A DNA stretch of 64,000 nt. Origin: Doryteuthis pealeii (Eukaryota; Mollusca; Cephalopoda; Myopsida; Loliginidae). This document shows positions 33,888 through 45,264 of the stretch, in pieces (position 1 is the first letter of the stretch; every line of letters starts with the position of its first letter). The DNA lies in the NCBI GenBank assembly GCA_023376005.1, contig CM042160.1:88026955-88090954 (forward strand). The letters run 5' to 3'. A model generated the notes under the pieces. The model saw only the letters and a program-made list of their open reading frames with translations, made no database searches and was not told the DNA's origin. Made by a program: the position numbers and the translations under genes.

Positions 33888-33929
33888 CCGCACTGAAGGG
33901 ACTTGATTAGTCGAAACACGTGTCTGTGG
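33888..33929 (+). ncRNA. Hammerhead-like ribozyme with one core change
   Basis: Stem I: CCGCA 33888-33892 with TGTGG 33925-33929 (5 bp, one G-U). Core CTGAAGG is at 33893-33899; the last base should be A. Stem II: GACT 33900-33903 with AGTC 33909-33912. GAAA is at 33913-33916. Stem III is A-C with G-U around ACGT. Cleavage would be after GUC (33924). The A9-to-G change probably cripples catalysis, but the fold is otherwise complete. Confidence 0.6.
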
Positions 33930-34390
33930 ATGACTATATACGCTCCCCTTCCCCCTGGGGTTAAGCACTTTGGAAGGAGATCTCGCTGATGCAAAAATAA
34001 TGAAGATTTGATTTATTCAAATTCAATTATAATTATATATATTGTATATTATTCTTCAAATTAAAAAGTGCACAAACGTCAAACCACTCTAAAAAGAAAA
34101 AACATGCCTCCTATTTAAAATATTAAATGAAAAAAAAATCGAAACTTATTTTATTAAATAGGAATTTTGATTTTGTTTATAATTTTTGGTACAAATGTAG
34201 AATATCACACAAGAAACAACATTAGAATCACATTTTGAGATAGCTGTAGATTACGGAAACTCCGAAGTATCATTACCGAGCGTCGCAAAAACTTCGGGTA
34301 TTTCCGTGAAACATGTAAATTAACATTGCTCAGATTGACACACGGCATTTTTTCTATATCTATCCATCTATCTATCTAACTGAAAAAAAA

Positions 34391-34391
34391 G

Positions 34392-34446
<55 letters not shown>
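34391..34446. repeat. (TA)n microsatellite
   Basis: About 28 TA repeats directly next to the foldback at 34455. Confidence 0.95.
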
Positions 34447-34451
<5 letters not shown>

Positions 34452-34501
34452 AAAGATAAATATATAAAGGTTTTACATATCTATTTATTAGGTGACAAAG
34501 G

Positions 34502-34556
34502 AACATTCACAACCATATTGGTTTCATGCGATGCAATCATCAGGTGAAGATGTTTC
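34502..34556 (-). ncRNA. Hammerhead ribozyme, minus arm
   Basis: Same sequence as the plus-arm motif, read on the minus strand. CTGATGA is the complement of 34536-34542 and GAAA the complement of 34522-34525. Confidence 0.65.
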
Positions 34557-34577
34557 AAATGTATATAAGACATTTGA

Positions 34578-34630
34578 AACATCTTCACCTGATGATTGCA
34601 TCGCATGAAACCAATATGGTTGTGAATGTT
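34578..34630 (+). ncRNA. Hammerhead ribozyme, plus arm
   Basis: Stem I inner helix: TTCAC 34584-34588 with GTGAA 34622-34626; outer helix AAC 34578-34580 with GTT 34628-34630, an internal loop between, as in natural type I forms. CTGATGA is at 34589-34595. Stem II: TGC with GCA, after a U-U mismatch. GAAA is at 34607-34610. Stem III: ACC 34610-34612 with GGT 34618-34620. Cleavage after U34621. Confidence 0.7.
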
Positions 34631-34699
34631 CCTTTGTGACCTAATAAATAGTTATGTAAAACCTTTATATATTTATCTTATTATATAACAGCTCTATTT

Positions 34700-34775
34700 T
34701 ATATTGAGCACTCTACCAATTAATACTGCCTTTGGTACGCCATTCCAGCAAAAGCTGAAACAGTGACCATCCCAC
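34700..34775 (-). repeat. ~75-bp repeat, inverted copy at 39180-39275
   Basis: 'agcaaaagctgaaacagtga' at about 34747 is the complement of 39193-39212, and the flanking 'agctctattttatattgagc' is matched too. Both sites also carry the foldback arm of 34455-34690, so the element extends this far. Confidence 0.7.
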
Positions 34776-34781
34776 ACTATA

Positions 34782-34819
<38 letters not shown>

Positions 34820-35094
34820 AAAGAATAAAACAATCGTATTTATTACTATTCATTTTTTTTGTATTAGGTAGATAGCTGGTATTGATACTACTACTTACTT
34901 TTTTGTAAACAAAAAAAGTAAAATGGCGATTATTATTTTAAGGTTAAATTATAAGGGTGTTGAATTTTTAGATGTATTCGAAAATATAAATCAAATCTTC
35001 ATTATTTTTGCTTTAAAACCCAGACCTGGTGATATTCAATGCGTATATATATTTACTTTGACGTTAATTGTATTATTTTCGAAGTTTCCTTCGG

Positions 35095-35113
35095 ACAAAA
35101 TTAATGCAAATTC

Positions 35114-35169
<56 letters not shown>

Positions 35170-35195
35170 AATTTGCATTAATTTTGTCGAGAGAG
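35095..35195. repeat. Hairpin closed by a TA microsatellite
   Basis: 'attaatgcaaattcctt' at about 35100 and its complement at 35166-35190 flank a (TA)n core (35118-35165). Confidence 0.8.
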
Positions 35196-35244
35196 AGAAA
35201 AGAGATTAGCTATACCCAAAATTGACGCAAAATCCTTTTTTGAC

Positions 35245-35543
35245 AAAATGAATTCAGCCCCCCCCCAGAAAATAATTTACCAAAAATCAGGGAATTATCG
35301 GATTTTAATGAAATTTCCAGTGTTGATTTATCAATGAATGATCTTTATAATGCATTATTTATTTCATTTCCAAACTTTCTCATTTTTTAAATTTCACTTA
35401 ATTTTGTCCCCTTATTTTGGTTAGTTTTCTGTACTAATTACAGTATAAATAAAGAAATAAAAGACCGAAGTTAGGAATAGAAAAAAAATTACGGGGGAGG
35501 GGGGGTTCTATGAGAAAATAAGTACCGAAAATCAGAAAATGAA

Positions 35544-35593
<50 letters not shown>

Positions 35594-35850
35594 AGATTTA
35601 TTTTTTACTCATTTTGATAATTATTTAATTGGCTATTATCTTATGAAAGAAAAAATCATACATCGATATTTTTTCTGCTTTGAAAGGGGGGGGGTAAATT
35701 TTCAGGAGTTTTTCTTCGAAACTTATTACTTTTTGCACCCAAAATAAAGTTTGCATTTAATAGATATTTATTTTTAGAATTTAAAAATATAACATTTTAA
35801 AATTAACATCTGGATTTTCATATTTTAAAACAATTGAATTGATTTTCAGT
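35245..35850 (+). repeat. R2 repeat with TA insert
   Basis: 35245-35500 is a good R2 copy. A TA tract follows at 35546-35591, and 35592-35850 matches 27700-28000 inverted. Confidence 0.6.
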
Positions 35851-36364
35851 GTTATTTACATAACGTTATAAAATTATTTGTATGGAAACAAATAAGACTT
35901 AAATGTGAATTACCTCACGTAGATTTGCTGGGAGTTTAACTTTTTTTCAGTTTTGCGAAAGACTTCAATATCTAAAAAGGTAAGTTCTCTTCATTATTAC
36001 AATTTTTAATTCAATTATTCATTTTTAATAAAAATATTCAAATTCAAATCGATGTTTTCTCACTTTTTATCTTTAAATTAATAAAAACTTCTAACTTCTA
36101 AACTTCTAAAACTTCTAAAAAAATTAATTAATTTTTAAAAATTTTGTCATTTTCTTTTTAAAAAACGAATTAAATCAAAATAATTAATTCTATAATTTAA
36201 GATCAAAGTCAAAATGTAGTAACAAAATAAACATCAGTAAAATAAAACAATAATATTACATATATACAATTTTCTTTAAATACATTTTAAATTATTAAAT
36301 CTTGCTAAGTAAAGAATGCACTCAAAACCAATGTATTCTTTTTTACAACTTGAACAGTTTCTTC
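35851..36364. other. AT-rich intergenic DNA, no gene
   Basis: Nothing is recognised. Confidence 0.4.
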
Positions 36365-36672
36365 TGTTGCGAGCTTTCTGTGGTGAGCCGGAAGTTATCG
36401 TTTCAACAGACGGAAGTCGAATGGCAAAAATAATTAGTTTGCGCATATGGATCGCGCAACCTTAGTAAAAATAAAATTTAAAATAAAATTCGTAAAATTC
36501 AACCAATCAGAGGCGTTCCCGCCTAATAAGAAAATTTATCAACTATACCTTTTTGGAGCCTATGCTGGACTATAAATAAAGCCAGCCTTTCGGATTCTAA
36601 CCAGAAAGATCTCATTTGCCTAAGGGAATTCACGTCACCCTTTTTAAGAACATTTCGCTTACACGTGGAAGG

Positions 36673-36708
<36 letters not shown>

Positions 36709-37023
36709 AATAACCTATGCTTTCGGAGATAAACCTTATATTCATTCAACTTATGCCTGACTGCTTTTGAGTTGACTTTAAACTTTCACCTTTTCGTTCT
36801 CACTTTTGAACTGTGAAATACCAGCTTACATTTTACATTTGAACTTTAAAAAAAGAACTTTGGGCGGAACCTTGCCCAGTATTCAATGCTATCTTTTTGT
36901 ATACATTTTGTTAATACAATTTTGTTTGTTTAATCAAGAGTTTTGTCTTCTATGCCATTTTGCTTGATTTATTTATGGTCTTTAAATGTTTGAACACTTT
37001 TATTGAATAAAGACATCAAACAT
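36365..37023 (+). mobile_element. Possible solo LTR or stand-alone promoter
   Basis: The stretch carries, in order, CCAATCAG (36503-36510), TATAAATAAA (36571-36580), a pyrimidine tract (CT)n at 36671-36704, and AATAAA at 37007-37012 just before a CA end. That order (CCAAT, TATA, transcribed part, poly(A) signal) is what an LTR shows, and TG...CA ends can be set at 36365-37023. No second copy or target duplication was found in the window, so a non-coding transcript unit is equally possible. Confidence 0.35.
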
Positions 37024-37793
37024 CCCACATCTTCCACCATACTTCTTAGAAATCACTTGAAATTGAAATTTGAAAATTATTGATATTTGAAAAGTTTCTT
37101 CTTAGAAATCGATTGACATTGAAATCACACTTACGGGGCACCATACCGGAAGCGGAAGTAAACATTTGAAGTTTGATTAAACCGAAACAATTGGAAATTA
37201 ATATTTGTTTTATTTTTTGTCATGCAAAAAACGGATTTTACTTAGTTAAAAGTTAAAAACTAGTGAGTAAAATTTCAGTAATATTTAATAAATATGTATA
37301 TAAAGTAACGTCTTACTTATTTCTAAAAATAAACGTTTATGAGTATTTTAAAAATATTTAAAAAAAATTATTGAACATGATAATAAAAAAAAAAAAAACG
37401 CAACTTTTCGTAAAAAATTGAACGATTTTTAATGTTAAAAATGTATTAAAAATAAATTGCATATGTAATAATATTTTTCTTTTTTTAAATTATGGTCATT
37501 ATGTTACTACTTATCGATCTAGACAAGAGTTTGACCTTAAATAATCGATTTAATTAATTTTAATTCGTTGAAAAAAAAAGAAGAAGAATTAGCCGACTGT
37601 AGCAGCCGATTTTTGGGTAACCCTAAGATAGATAGATGTAGCAAGGCTCCTAGGAGACAATCGGAGTTAAGGAAAATTGTCGATATTGTAAAAAGTACCT
37701 GGTACCTATTACTTATTGCATTATTAGCTTACTCATATATTACATAAGTTATTACCTTATCTAGATATATGAATAAATTATCTATATATAATA
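37024..37793. other. AT-rich intergenic DNA, no gene
   Basis: A-run at 37386-37398. Nothing else. Confidence 0.4.
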
Positions 37794-38410
37794 TCTTATT
37801 ATAATGGAGATTGTGTGTTTTTCTGTCTGTAACCGAAACTATATTACTACTCAAGTCACAATTCTCTTAGTTATTGACATCACATTCTCCATGATTTTAT
37901 TTTTATCTAAACCTCAATTATTAATAAAATTGTCTTACATTATTAATACTGTTAACTATGTCTACATAATGCAATTATATTTATATATACAACAAAATAG
38001 CGGTTTACAGTGTGAACGAGAAGGCTAATTTGCATATTAATATTAAAAAATCGAATTTAATAAATATGTGCTTAGTATTATTGATTTCTAACTGTTTGGT
38101 TTTATTTTAATGAATATAAGCAAAAATCTCTTCAATGAATCTTAAATGAAATCCATTAACAAGATAAAATAACTGTCATTTTATTCTTTACTTCCTCTTA
38201 TAACTAAATACTTAAATTAGAAAAAATAACAATGAAAGACGAGAGTGATGGAAGAGTAAGTTTCAGTTGTTTTCTTTTATTATACTCCCTCTGTTTCAAA
38301 TCTTTTTATCTGTATTCTTATTTAGTTTCATTAGCCTTTCTAATTTAATACAATATTTTATTACATTAAAACTCAAATACTTGCACCCGGAGGGTGCATA
38401 TATTTGCTAG
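37794..38410 (+). mobile_element. Helitron-like non-autonomous element, copy 2
   Basis: Starts TC after A and ends with hairpin GCACCC/GGGTGC (38383-38397), then CTAG (38407-38410) before T. It is the best-preserved of three copies. No Rep/helicase ORF is present. Confidence 0.65.
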
Positions 38411-38626
38411 TATAGATAATTCATTTACATATGTAGATAATAAATTAGAATAATTTGACATTATCATTTCATTTATCTTAATGCATGTCATTTTTTTTAT
38501 ATTCGCGAAGATATTTAAAAGATAGAATTTAAATGATAACAGCATGTAATTATTTTTTTTGCATTTAGTATCATAAATAGAAGACATTAATTTTTCTTTT
38601 CTGAGTGGCTAGATCAACATAAGGTG

Positions 38627-38627
<1 letters not shown>

Positions 38628-38686
<59 letters not shown>

Positions 38687-38688
38687 GT
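38628..38688. repeat. (TA)n microsatellite
   Basis: About 30 TA repeats with one interruption. Confidence 0.95.
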
Positions 38689-38724
38689 AGTATCTTCCAT
38701 AAATAAGTATGGGGAGAAGTGATA

Positions 38725-38990
38725 GTTAGTTGGTTAGTTGGATTTTATGGCACGTCAACTCTTTGGTTATTTTATGCCGAAGATGTTTTTGTTTTATTCA
38801 TTCTTGTTGGGTATTCAATTTTTTAAAATTAATGGACTGCTCAGCCACCAGGATTCAGTCATTAAGCATCATGGGTCGTCACCCACAGCCAATAGGTGAA
38901 CCAATTGGGGGGATTTTACCACTCTGCAGATGTTTTGTTGTGTTGTTGGCATCCTTCCGTCTACGAGAGACGATGGAGTATCGTCAAGGT
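38725..38990 (+). repeat. Repeat family X with terminus
   Basis: Starts with the family terminus ('ttagttggattttatggcac') and includes 'gactgctcagccaccagg' and 'cattaagcatcatgggtcgt', shared with 8960-9020. Confidence 0.6.
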
Positions 38991-39179
38991 TTTTGTTAAC
39001 TTGAACTACATAGCATGGGCGGGTTCGTATGGAGGATAAGCTGTTGTCCGTGCAGCAAATCCCCCCTCTCTACACTGCCGCTGTGATCCAAAGGAAAGGT
39101 AAGGGACCAATGCAGTTTGGCAACGGTAGTGTCGCAGAAGTTAATGGGTAGCACTGGATATATTTTATATATATATAGT

Positions 39180-39352
39180 GGGGGATTGTCACTGTTTCAG
39201 CTTTTGCTGGAACGGTGTGTCAAAATGCAGTATTATTGGAAGAGTGCTCAATATAAAATAGAGCTGTTATATAATATAATAAAATAAATATAAAAGTATT
39301 TGTTCCTTTGTCATCAAATAAATAGATATGTAATACCTTTATATATTTATTT
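39180..39352 (+). repeat. Partial copy of the 34455-34775 element
   Basis: 39180-39275 is the inverted match of 34700-34775, and 39290-39350 matches the outer foldback arm. The hammerhead part is missing. A TA tract follows at 39355-39411. Confidence 0.65.
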
Positions 39353-39353
39353 T

Positions 39354-39412
<59 letters not shown>

Positions 39413-39756
39413 GCGCAATTTTGGGCAACATATTTTCGGAGATTTTTATATATTCAAGAATTATTACTTACGTTTTTTCTTTTTCGTTTATGGAAGACTA
39501 GTGTAGTCTTAATTATAAATGTGAAAACTTCTCTATTTTACTTCAAAATACCTGGGTTTTCACTCTGAGAATAGCAACAACTGTTTCAGCATACATGTCC
39601 ATGTTTTGTCTTCCTTTTTTTTTTTTTGCTACGCTCTAACTCTGAGTAGTTATGATAAAAAGCCGGGTAAATTATGATGAACGACATACAAGTAAAACTT
39701 AATGAATGACAAACTTAGATTGTATTATTTTGATTTTTCGGACTGTTGTTCTCATC

Positions 39757-39777
39757 TTTTTTGTGAAATAAGCATAC
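39757..39777. repeat. Probable target-site duplication, left
   Basis: 'ttttttgtgaaataagcata' here and 'ttttttgtgaaatacacata' at 40383-40403 flank the LINE tail. Family A repeat sequence lies outside on both sides. Confidence 0.6.
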
Positions 39778-40382
39778 GTTGGCAGAACAAAGTGCCAAAC
39801 ACAGAAGTGTTGGAACGAGGAAACATGAACAGCATGCCCACCATCATCTGGGAAAGACACCTGCGTTGGCTTGGTCACGCCAGGAGGATGGACAATGGCC
39901 GCATCCCCAAAGACCTACTGTATGGTGAATTAGTAGAGGGCACCCGACCGGTAGGGAGACCACGCCTGCGCTTTAAAGATGTCTGCAAGAAGGACATGAA
40001 GACATGCCACATCAACACCAACACCAGGGAGGCGTGTGCAGAAGACCGTGCGACCTGGCGACTCCTCGCCAAACAAGGGACAAAAAGGAGTGAAAATGAG
40101 AGGAAAGAAGCCGCTGCAGAAAAGAGAGCCAGAAGGAAGGAGAGACAACAGCAACTCCAGCAAGCATCACTGTTTGTTTGCAGTCACTGCACCAGAGATT
40201 GCCATTCAAAAATTGGTCTGTTAAGCCACTCACGCAGTTGCAGATAAAAAAATGGACACTACGCCATCGTCTTTAGTAGACGGAAGGATGCCAATAAGCA
40301 TACAAAATAACGAAGAATAACTGATGCAATTGGATTTTACGTTTTGAATTATACAATTAACGCCACTAAAAATTCTTTTTTC
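39778..40382 (+). mobile_element. 5'-truncated LINE, 3' end with ORF tail
   Basis: The frame at 39775-40247 is open and encodes the C-terminus of a non-LTR retrotransposon polyprotein: HLRWLGHARRMDNGRIPKD, then GRPRLRFKDVCKKDMKTC, a basic/glutamine-rich stretch, and a last zinc-knuckle-like C-x2-C...H-x4-C segment (FVCSHC to SHSRSC). The stop at 40245 looks authentic. The reverse transcriptase core is absent. Near-identical 21-bp flanks suggest target-primed insertion into a family A repeat. It is not a host gene. Confidence 0.8.
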
Positions 40383-40760
40383 TTTTTTTGTGAAATACAC
40401 ATACATAACTTTTCAGCCGATGTACCCTCCGGCCTTCTTCAGGTGTTTCTTGTAATCTAGATTGAGATAGATTGGTAAATTACTTTAAAATTTAAAATAA
40501 CAAAGAATAACTGCTAATACTGGATTTTACGTTTCGAATTATTCAAGAAACGGCAATAAACAATATTTTGGTTAAATCGAACTTACCGGACCTAAATTCC
40601 ACCATCATATTGTCACCCCGCCGAAAGAAAAAAAAAAAGAAAGAAAAATCAGGGAATTAACTGAATTTACTGAAATTTTCAGTGTTGATATATCAATGAA
40701 TGAAATATATAATGCACGATTTATTTATTTAAAAACTTTTACATTTTTTCAGGTCAGTTA
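40383..40760. repeat. Family A and R2 fragments
   Basis: 40395-40445 continues family A beyond the LINE insertion, with CTGAAGA (minus) at about 40435-40441 but GAAA mutated. 40640-40760 is an R2 fragment. Confidence 0.55.
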
Positions 40761-40830
40761 ACTTGGAACCACGTATCTTTGAGAATCTGTGTTACGCCCC
40801 CAAAGATACGTGGTTCCAAGTTAACTGTGA
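40745..40830. repeat. Palindrome, ~30-bp arms
   Basis: 'agttaacttggaaccacgta' at about 40756 and its complement at about 40804-40823. Confidence 0.8.
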
Positions 40831-41424
40831 GTATCGTATTCATTAACAAATTGATCTGATAAATTAATTCGTTAACTATTAGATCATGCGAGTTACCTCT
40901 GTAGTCATGTGTGTTGTTGTTGTTGATCTTATGAAAGCTGGAATAAAAAGGAAAAATAGAAAAAAAAAAAAAAAATAAAAAACAGAAAACACCACGAAAA
41001 ATATAAAAATATTTTTTAATATTTGTACAAATAATTGATCCACCCACAAAAAAAAAAAAAAATTCTCAAAAATACACAAAAGATCCCATTATGATTGACA
41101 ATTAAAAAAAAAAAAAATTAACGTAAGTAATTATTTACCAAATGATGACTGTAAATTCCAAAAATCCCGCAGATTTGTAACAATTTCGCTGGCGTTTCAA
41201 GATATTCTTATTGATTGCAAAGAATAAAAAAAAAACAAAACAAAAAACACAACCTTCTGATGGGTCATTATTAGAGTACCCCCCCCCCTCAACGCGCCTG
41301 CCCCGCCACGCAAAAAAAAAATAAATAAAAAATGATTTAACCGTGATGGAAATAAGCTTGTGGAAAGCACGCAGGTGTACGGCGCATACCTGTTTCTCAA
41401 TTTCCTTTCTTTTTTAAATAAAAA
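40831..41424. other. AT-rich intergenic DNA, no gene
   Basis: Several A-runs and a C-run at 41281-41288. The minus ORFs are F/K-rich translations of these. Confidence 0.45.
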
Positions 41425-41548
41425 AGTATTATCTGCATTATTCGGACTATTGTCCTCATCTTTATTGTTATCTGTACAACGTTTCGGCCGATGTGTCCTC
41501 CGGCCTTCTTAATAGTTTTGCATAATAACTCTTCATGGCAAATATCTG

Positions 41549-41590
<42 letters not shown>

Positions 41591-41644
41591 AGAGAGAGGG
41601 TGATATAGGGAGACAGAGACAGACAGACAGATAGAGACAGAGAG

Positions 41645-41705
<61 letters not shown>

Positions 41706-42025
41706 GAGTAATGTTTGGAATGAAAAAGAAACACTTAAAAACACTTTATCTGAATGTTTGTGATGAGGCTTGATGATTAGTATTATCTGCGTTATTCGGA
41801 CTACTGTCCTCGTCTTCATTGTTATCTGTATAACGTTTCGGCCGATATGCCCTCCGGCCTTCTTCAGGTATTTCTTGTAGGACTCGGGAACCTTCTCGGA
41901 CTCGAGAACCTTCTTTTCGGACTCGGCCGAAACGTTGTACAGAAAACAATAAAGATGAGGACAACAGTCCGAATAATGCAGATAATACTAATCATCAAGC
42001 CTCACCTCAAACATTCAGAGAAATA
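41425..42025 (-). repeat. Composite repeat: B fragment, (TA)n, (GA)n, family A foldback
   Basis: The same order of modules as 2956-3575 but on the opposite strand: family A arms (41740-42020), purine tract (41586-41706), TA tract (41554-41585), B fragment (41508-41550), then another A arm (41425-41505). The minus strand carries CTGAAGA around 41870 with stem II and GAAA. Confidence 0.7.
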
Positions 42026-42299
42026 GTATTTAATAAAAAAATATTAAAAAAAATCTTCATTGTTTATTAAACCCCACCCCCAACAGTAGAATTTGACACA
42101 ACCGAGTGTCCAGTATAAAGGCCCCGAAGAAAGTAACCTTTCTAAGAGAGGGGGGGGGCGGGAAAGAAGGGGGGTCAATTAGCTCAGCTCCGTCGGCATT
42201 TTCCTTTAGAGGGGGCTTCAGGCACCGGGCAATAAACAGCTGAGGGTGAAGATATTGCTGGGGTGGGGGTGTCGAAGATCTTCCGTCAAATGTCTATCA
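42026..42299. other. Intergenic, SINE-like fragment
   Basis: 42165-42255 shares short stretches with 29095-29140. No gene. Confidence 0.35.
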
Positions 42300-42480
42300 A
42301 TTGTTTGGGTTTGCTATAAAGGCAATAGGATTGGGACAATCATATAGGTGCTAGGGATTGTGACCAGCCGATGGTAGAGGACCTTTCCGACCGCCTGTCT
42401 AGCCTAAGTAAGGGCTAAAGTGGAGTGTTGCATGTCATGGACAGCTCAGCTACCAGGATTCAGTCCTTAAGCATTACTTT
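42300..42480 (+). repeat. Repeat family X fragment
   Basis: Matches 8835-9005 closely ('ctataaaggcaataggattg', 'cagtccttaagcat'). Confidence 0.7.
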
Positions 42481-43569
42481 GAATCTACCATGTGCTATTA
42501 ATGCTCCTCCAAAGTCTAGTTTTAGTTGCAATTAACAAAACTAGCAAAAAAAACACAAAAAAACACACCTTCCGGGCGATGTAAAAATAATTTTTAAAAA
42601 ATATATTGCCTGAAGGTGTGGGATTTAAAAATTCATTGTCAGAGAGTTTGTACCCTAAGTAAGTAAAATCATTTAAATTCATTAAAGGATTAAAAAATAA
42701 AACAATTTGAAATGTAAACTTTAAATATGTATTAAAATAAAACAAACTATATATAGATATATAATACCAGTCATGTATTTATTAAAACTTGTTTTAAAAA
42801 ACAACGAGGACTGTCTAATGTTGCATGTTCACATTTTGAGTGTATTTATTCTATGTTATGACGATTTTGGGCATTGTGACCTAAGCAGTGACGTAATTTT
42901 TGTTACAGACAAAAACCGGAAGCGAATCTCCATTATTAATAGATTATATACCATAATGAATAATACTATATATTATATCATTAAAACAAAAAAAATAATG
43001 AAAGTTATAACAACACGTAGGAGTGTCATAAATTGTGAACGTATCTGTAGCTAGAAATTTGTCTGTTAGATTAAAAATCATGGGATCCTATGGAAAATCA
43101 CCCGGTGGGCAGTTAATAATCTTTGACCCCCTAGAAGGCGCGCGATTGGGCGCCATGAAAAATAAGTTAGTATAGTTTGCAGATGCGACCCAGCTTTCAA
43201 AAGAGTGCAGACGTATTGTCTGCTCTGATGGGTCCATCTCTCCGCGGCGGAAATATGGGCTACAAAAAAAATAAAACTTGATCAAGTATAACCAAGTTTT
43301 GTTGTATTAATTAAACACTAAAGACAGCGTTAAGCCCAGCCCAGCAAGAAGAATTAGCAAGGGAGAAAATCAACCCTCAGCAGATAGAAGTCAGTCCAAA
43401 AAAACATGGCGAGTCAACAAGCAGAGTAAACCTCCTATCACCTATTATATCTCTCTCTGTCTCTGTCTCTGTCTCTGTCTGTCTGTCTGTATGTCTCTCT
43501 CTCTCCATTATAGACCCAAATCATGTTAGGTGTATATATGAGTATGTTGAAAAAATAAATAAAGGAAAG
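42481..43569. other. Intergenic; short repeat shared with 45790-45905
   Basis: 42940-43030 resembles 45790-45890 ('aaaataatgaaagtta', then 'gtaggagtg'). (CT)n/(CTGT)n at 43449-43505. The plus ORF 42773-43054 has no domain I can name. Confidence 0.4.
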
Positions 43570-43875
43570 AAAGTATAGAATGGATAAAATAAGATATTTT
43601 AATCAATTTTAATTACACGTGTTTCGGTCAGGAGTTTATCCATGTGTACATTATTCAAACTATTATAATTTCATTATTCAAACTATTATTATTTCATTTA
43701 TTATTTCATTTTATTTGGTTATTTAAAAATAATAATAGTTTGAATAATGTACGCATGGATAAACTCCTGACCGAAACACGTGTAAGTAAAATTGATTAAA
43801 ATATCCTATCTTATCCATTCTATACTTTCTTTCCTTTATTTATTTTTTCAATATACCGTCGGATTCACTTCCAGT
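43570..43875. repeat. Foldback element F-H
   Basis: Arms 43570-43680 and 43733-43860 are inverted ('tggataaactcctgaccgaa' and its complement). It ends in the shared motif 'gtcggattcacttcc' near 43858. The core CTGA-CC-GAAAC lacks any stem II, so it is not called a ribozyme. A related half is at 56340-56490. Confidence 0.7.
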
Positions 43876-43984
43876 TTCATTTTACATATATAAGTATACA
43901 ACACATGCTTTGCCGCTCAATGCTGGCTTGCGACCCGGCGATTAGGGTTAAATGATCTAAAGCCATAAAAACACCTAGTAAGTA
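43876..43984. repeat. Repeat shared with 45900-45975
   Basis: 'gctttgccgctcaatgctgg' is near-identical at 45911-45930. Confidence 0.5.
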
Positions 43985-44110
43985 AGTAAAGTCATCGGGG
44001 TGGCCTAAAGTCGGTATCAGCCAGTTAGCGAGGGAGTCTATTACCTATTCTCTAGCGCTAGACCAAAGTGATTGTTTCTGCATCCGAGGCAGAGCGCCAC
44101 GCCTATTACT
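43985..44110 (-). repeat. SINE 3' part
   Basis: Inverted match of 49755-49880, the body of the SINE whose tRNA-like head is at 49628. Confidence 0.65.
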
Positions 44111-44679
44111 TATGTTACATAATCTATGCGGTTGCATAAGATTATTGTCAATCACCTGTAATTCTGAGGGGATGACCCTTTTCATATCATGGCCGGGTCC
44201 TTCCATGGAAAATTACAGAAGCCCGCCAAATATGTGAAGTCACGTGGGACCTTTTGAGTCCCCAGTTTTCAGTTAGACGTCAGGCAGAGCAGTCGGCCAT
44301 TCTAGGTCCTGCGCGGAAGACCTGCATGGAGCGAAGACCAATAGGGAACTCACGCGCGCTATGTTAGAGGATTATGTATAGTTAAGGAAATAAAAGTTTG
44401 GATAATTGATATGTCCTTGTGGTTAATGAATGTCTTGGTAACAAGACTGAGAAATGACGACCAGCCAGCAAGAACATAGTAACAGAAAACCAGACCGAAG
44501 TCCCCAAGTCAACTCCAGACGCAAGATCTTAGAAGATGCCAGACCAAGTCAAGATAGATGATAGAAATACCAAAGACGATCAGAAGCATACCACGATAGA
44601 CAGACAGAAGAAAAGACGACCAGAAGTAAGAAGTAAGAAAGAGATATATAACATTATAATTATTTAGTGCCAGTGAAGA
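44111..44679. other. Unidentified GC-balanced block, possibly an LTR remnant
   Basis: 44285-44350 shares 'gcgcggaagacctgcatgga' with 45036-45055 in the LINE tail below. 44385-44395 has AAATAAAAG, a possible poly(A) signal. No ORF is supported. Confidence 0.35.
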
Positions 44680-44879
44680 AGGTGCTATGCAATACTTATA
44701 TTTGTCACCCAGTTTAACACTTTTAGTACATTGACGTTCGAGTTTCTATTATTCTTAAACACATCAATAGAATAAAGAAAATTATTCCCTTCTAGTAGGA
44801 CCGAGAACTTTTCAACTCCCTTTCGTACACCTTTTGTAAACAGATGAACGGCTGCCCCCCTCATATTACATAAACCATT
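44680..44879 (+). repeat. Repeat shared with 45960-46160
   Basis: 'ctagtaggaccgagaacttt' is identical at both places, with matching flanks of about 150 bp. Confidence 0.65.
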
Positions 44880-45150
44880 CGGGTGAGACGAACAAGACAT
44901 GCTGGACACTGCTGGAGAAACAAGCGCGAACTCATAAGTGACGTTCTCCTGTGGACACTTACACATGGACATACCAGTGTAGGCCGACCAACAAAAAACT
45001 ACATCAATCAGTTTCTACGTGGATTCTGGATGCTGCGCGGAAGACCTGCATGGAGCGAAGACCAATAGGGACTGGTGTCGAGAAAAAGTCATGGGAACCC
45101 ATACAAACAGCATGACGTGATGATGATGATGATGATGAGGATGAGGATGA
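44880..45150 (+). pseudogene. LINE 3' tail
   Basis: The translation contains RRTRHAGHCWRNKRELISDV then LLWTLTHGH and VGRPTKNYI, the characteristic C-terminus of a widespread animal non-LTR retrotransposon. It then frays after GFWMLRG. A (GAT)n tract at 45119-45150 is its tail. Only about 60 codons remain. Confidence 0.8.
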
Positions 45151-45227
45151 TAACTATTACAATGTTTGATATGTATACTTATGAGCTATTGCAAGAGAGT
45201 TCAATATGTAAAAAGTATAATGATCTT

Positions 45228-45231
45228 GATT

Positions 45232-45264
<33 letters not shown>

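Larger units (their letters stand above)
34455..34690. mobile_element. Foldback with head-to-head hammerhead ribozymes
   Basis: Arms of about 105 bp (34455-34565 and 34571-34690) are almost perfect inverted copies. Each arm carries a complete hammerhead motif, so one is on each strand. A partial copy of the outer arm is at 39290-39350. TA tracts are on both sides (34391-34446, 34782-34818). Confidence 0.7.

Noticed and set aside
43570..43875. Possible hammerhead in foldback F-H (CTGA-CC-GAAAC)
   Set aside because: No room for stem II and no GA after CTGA; the core cannot form.
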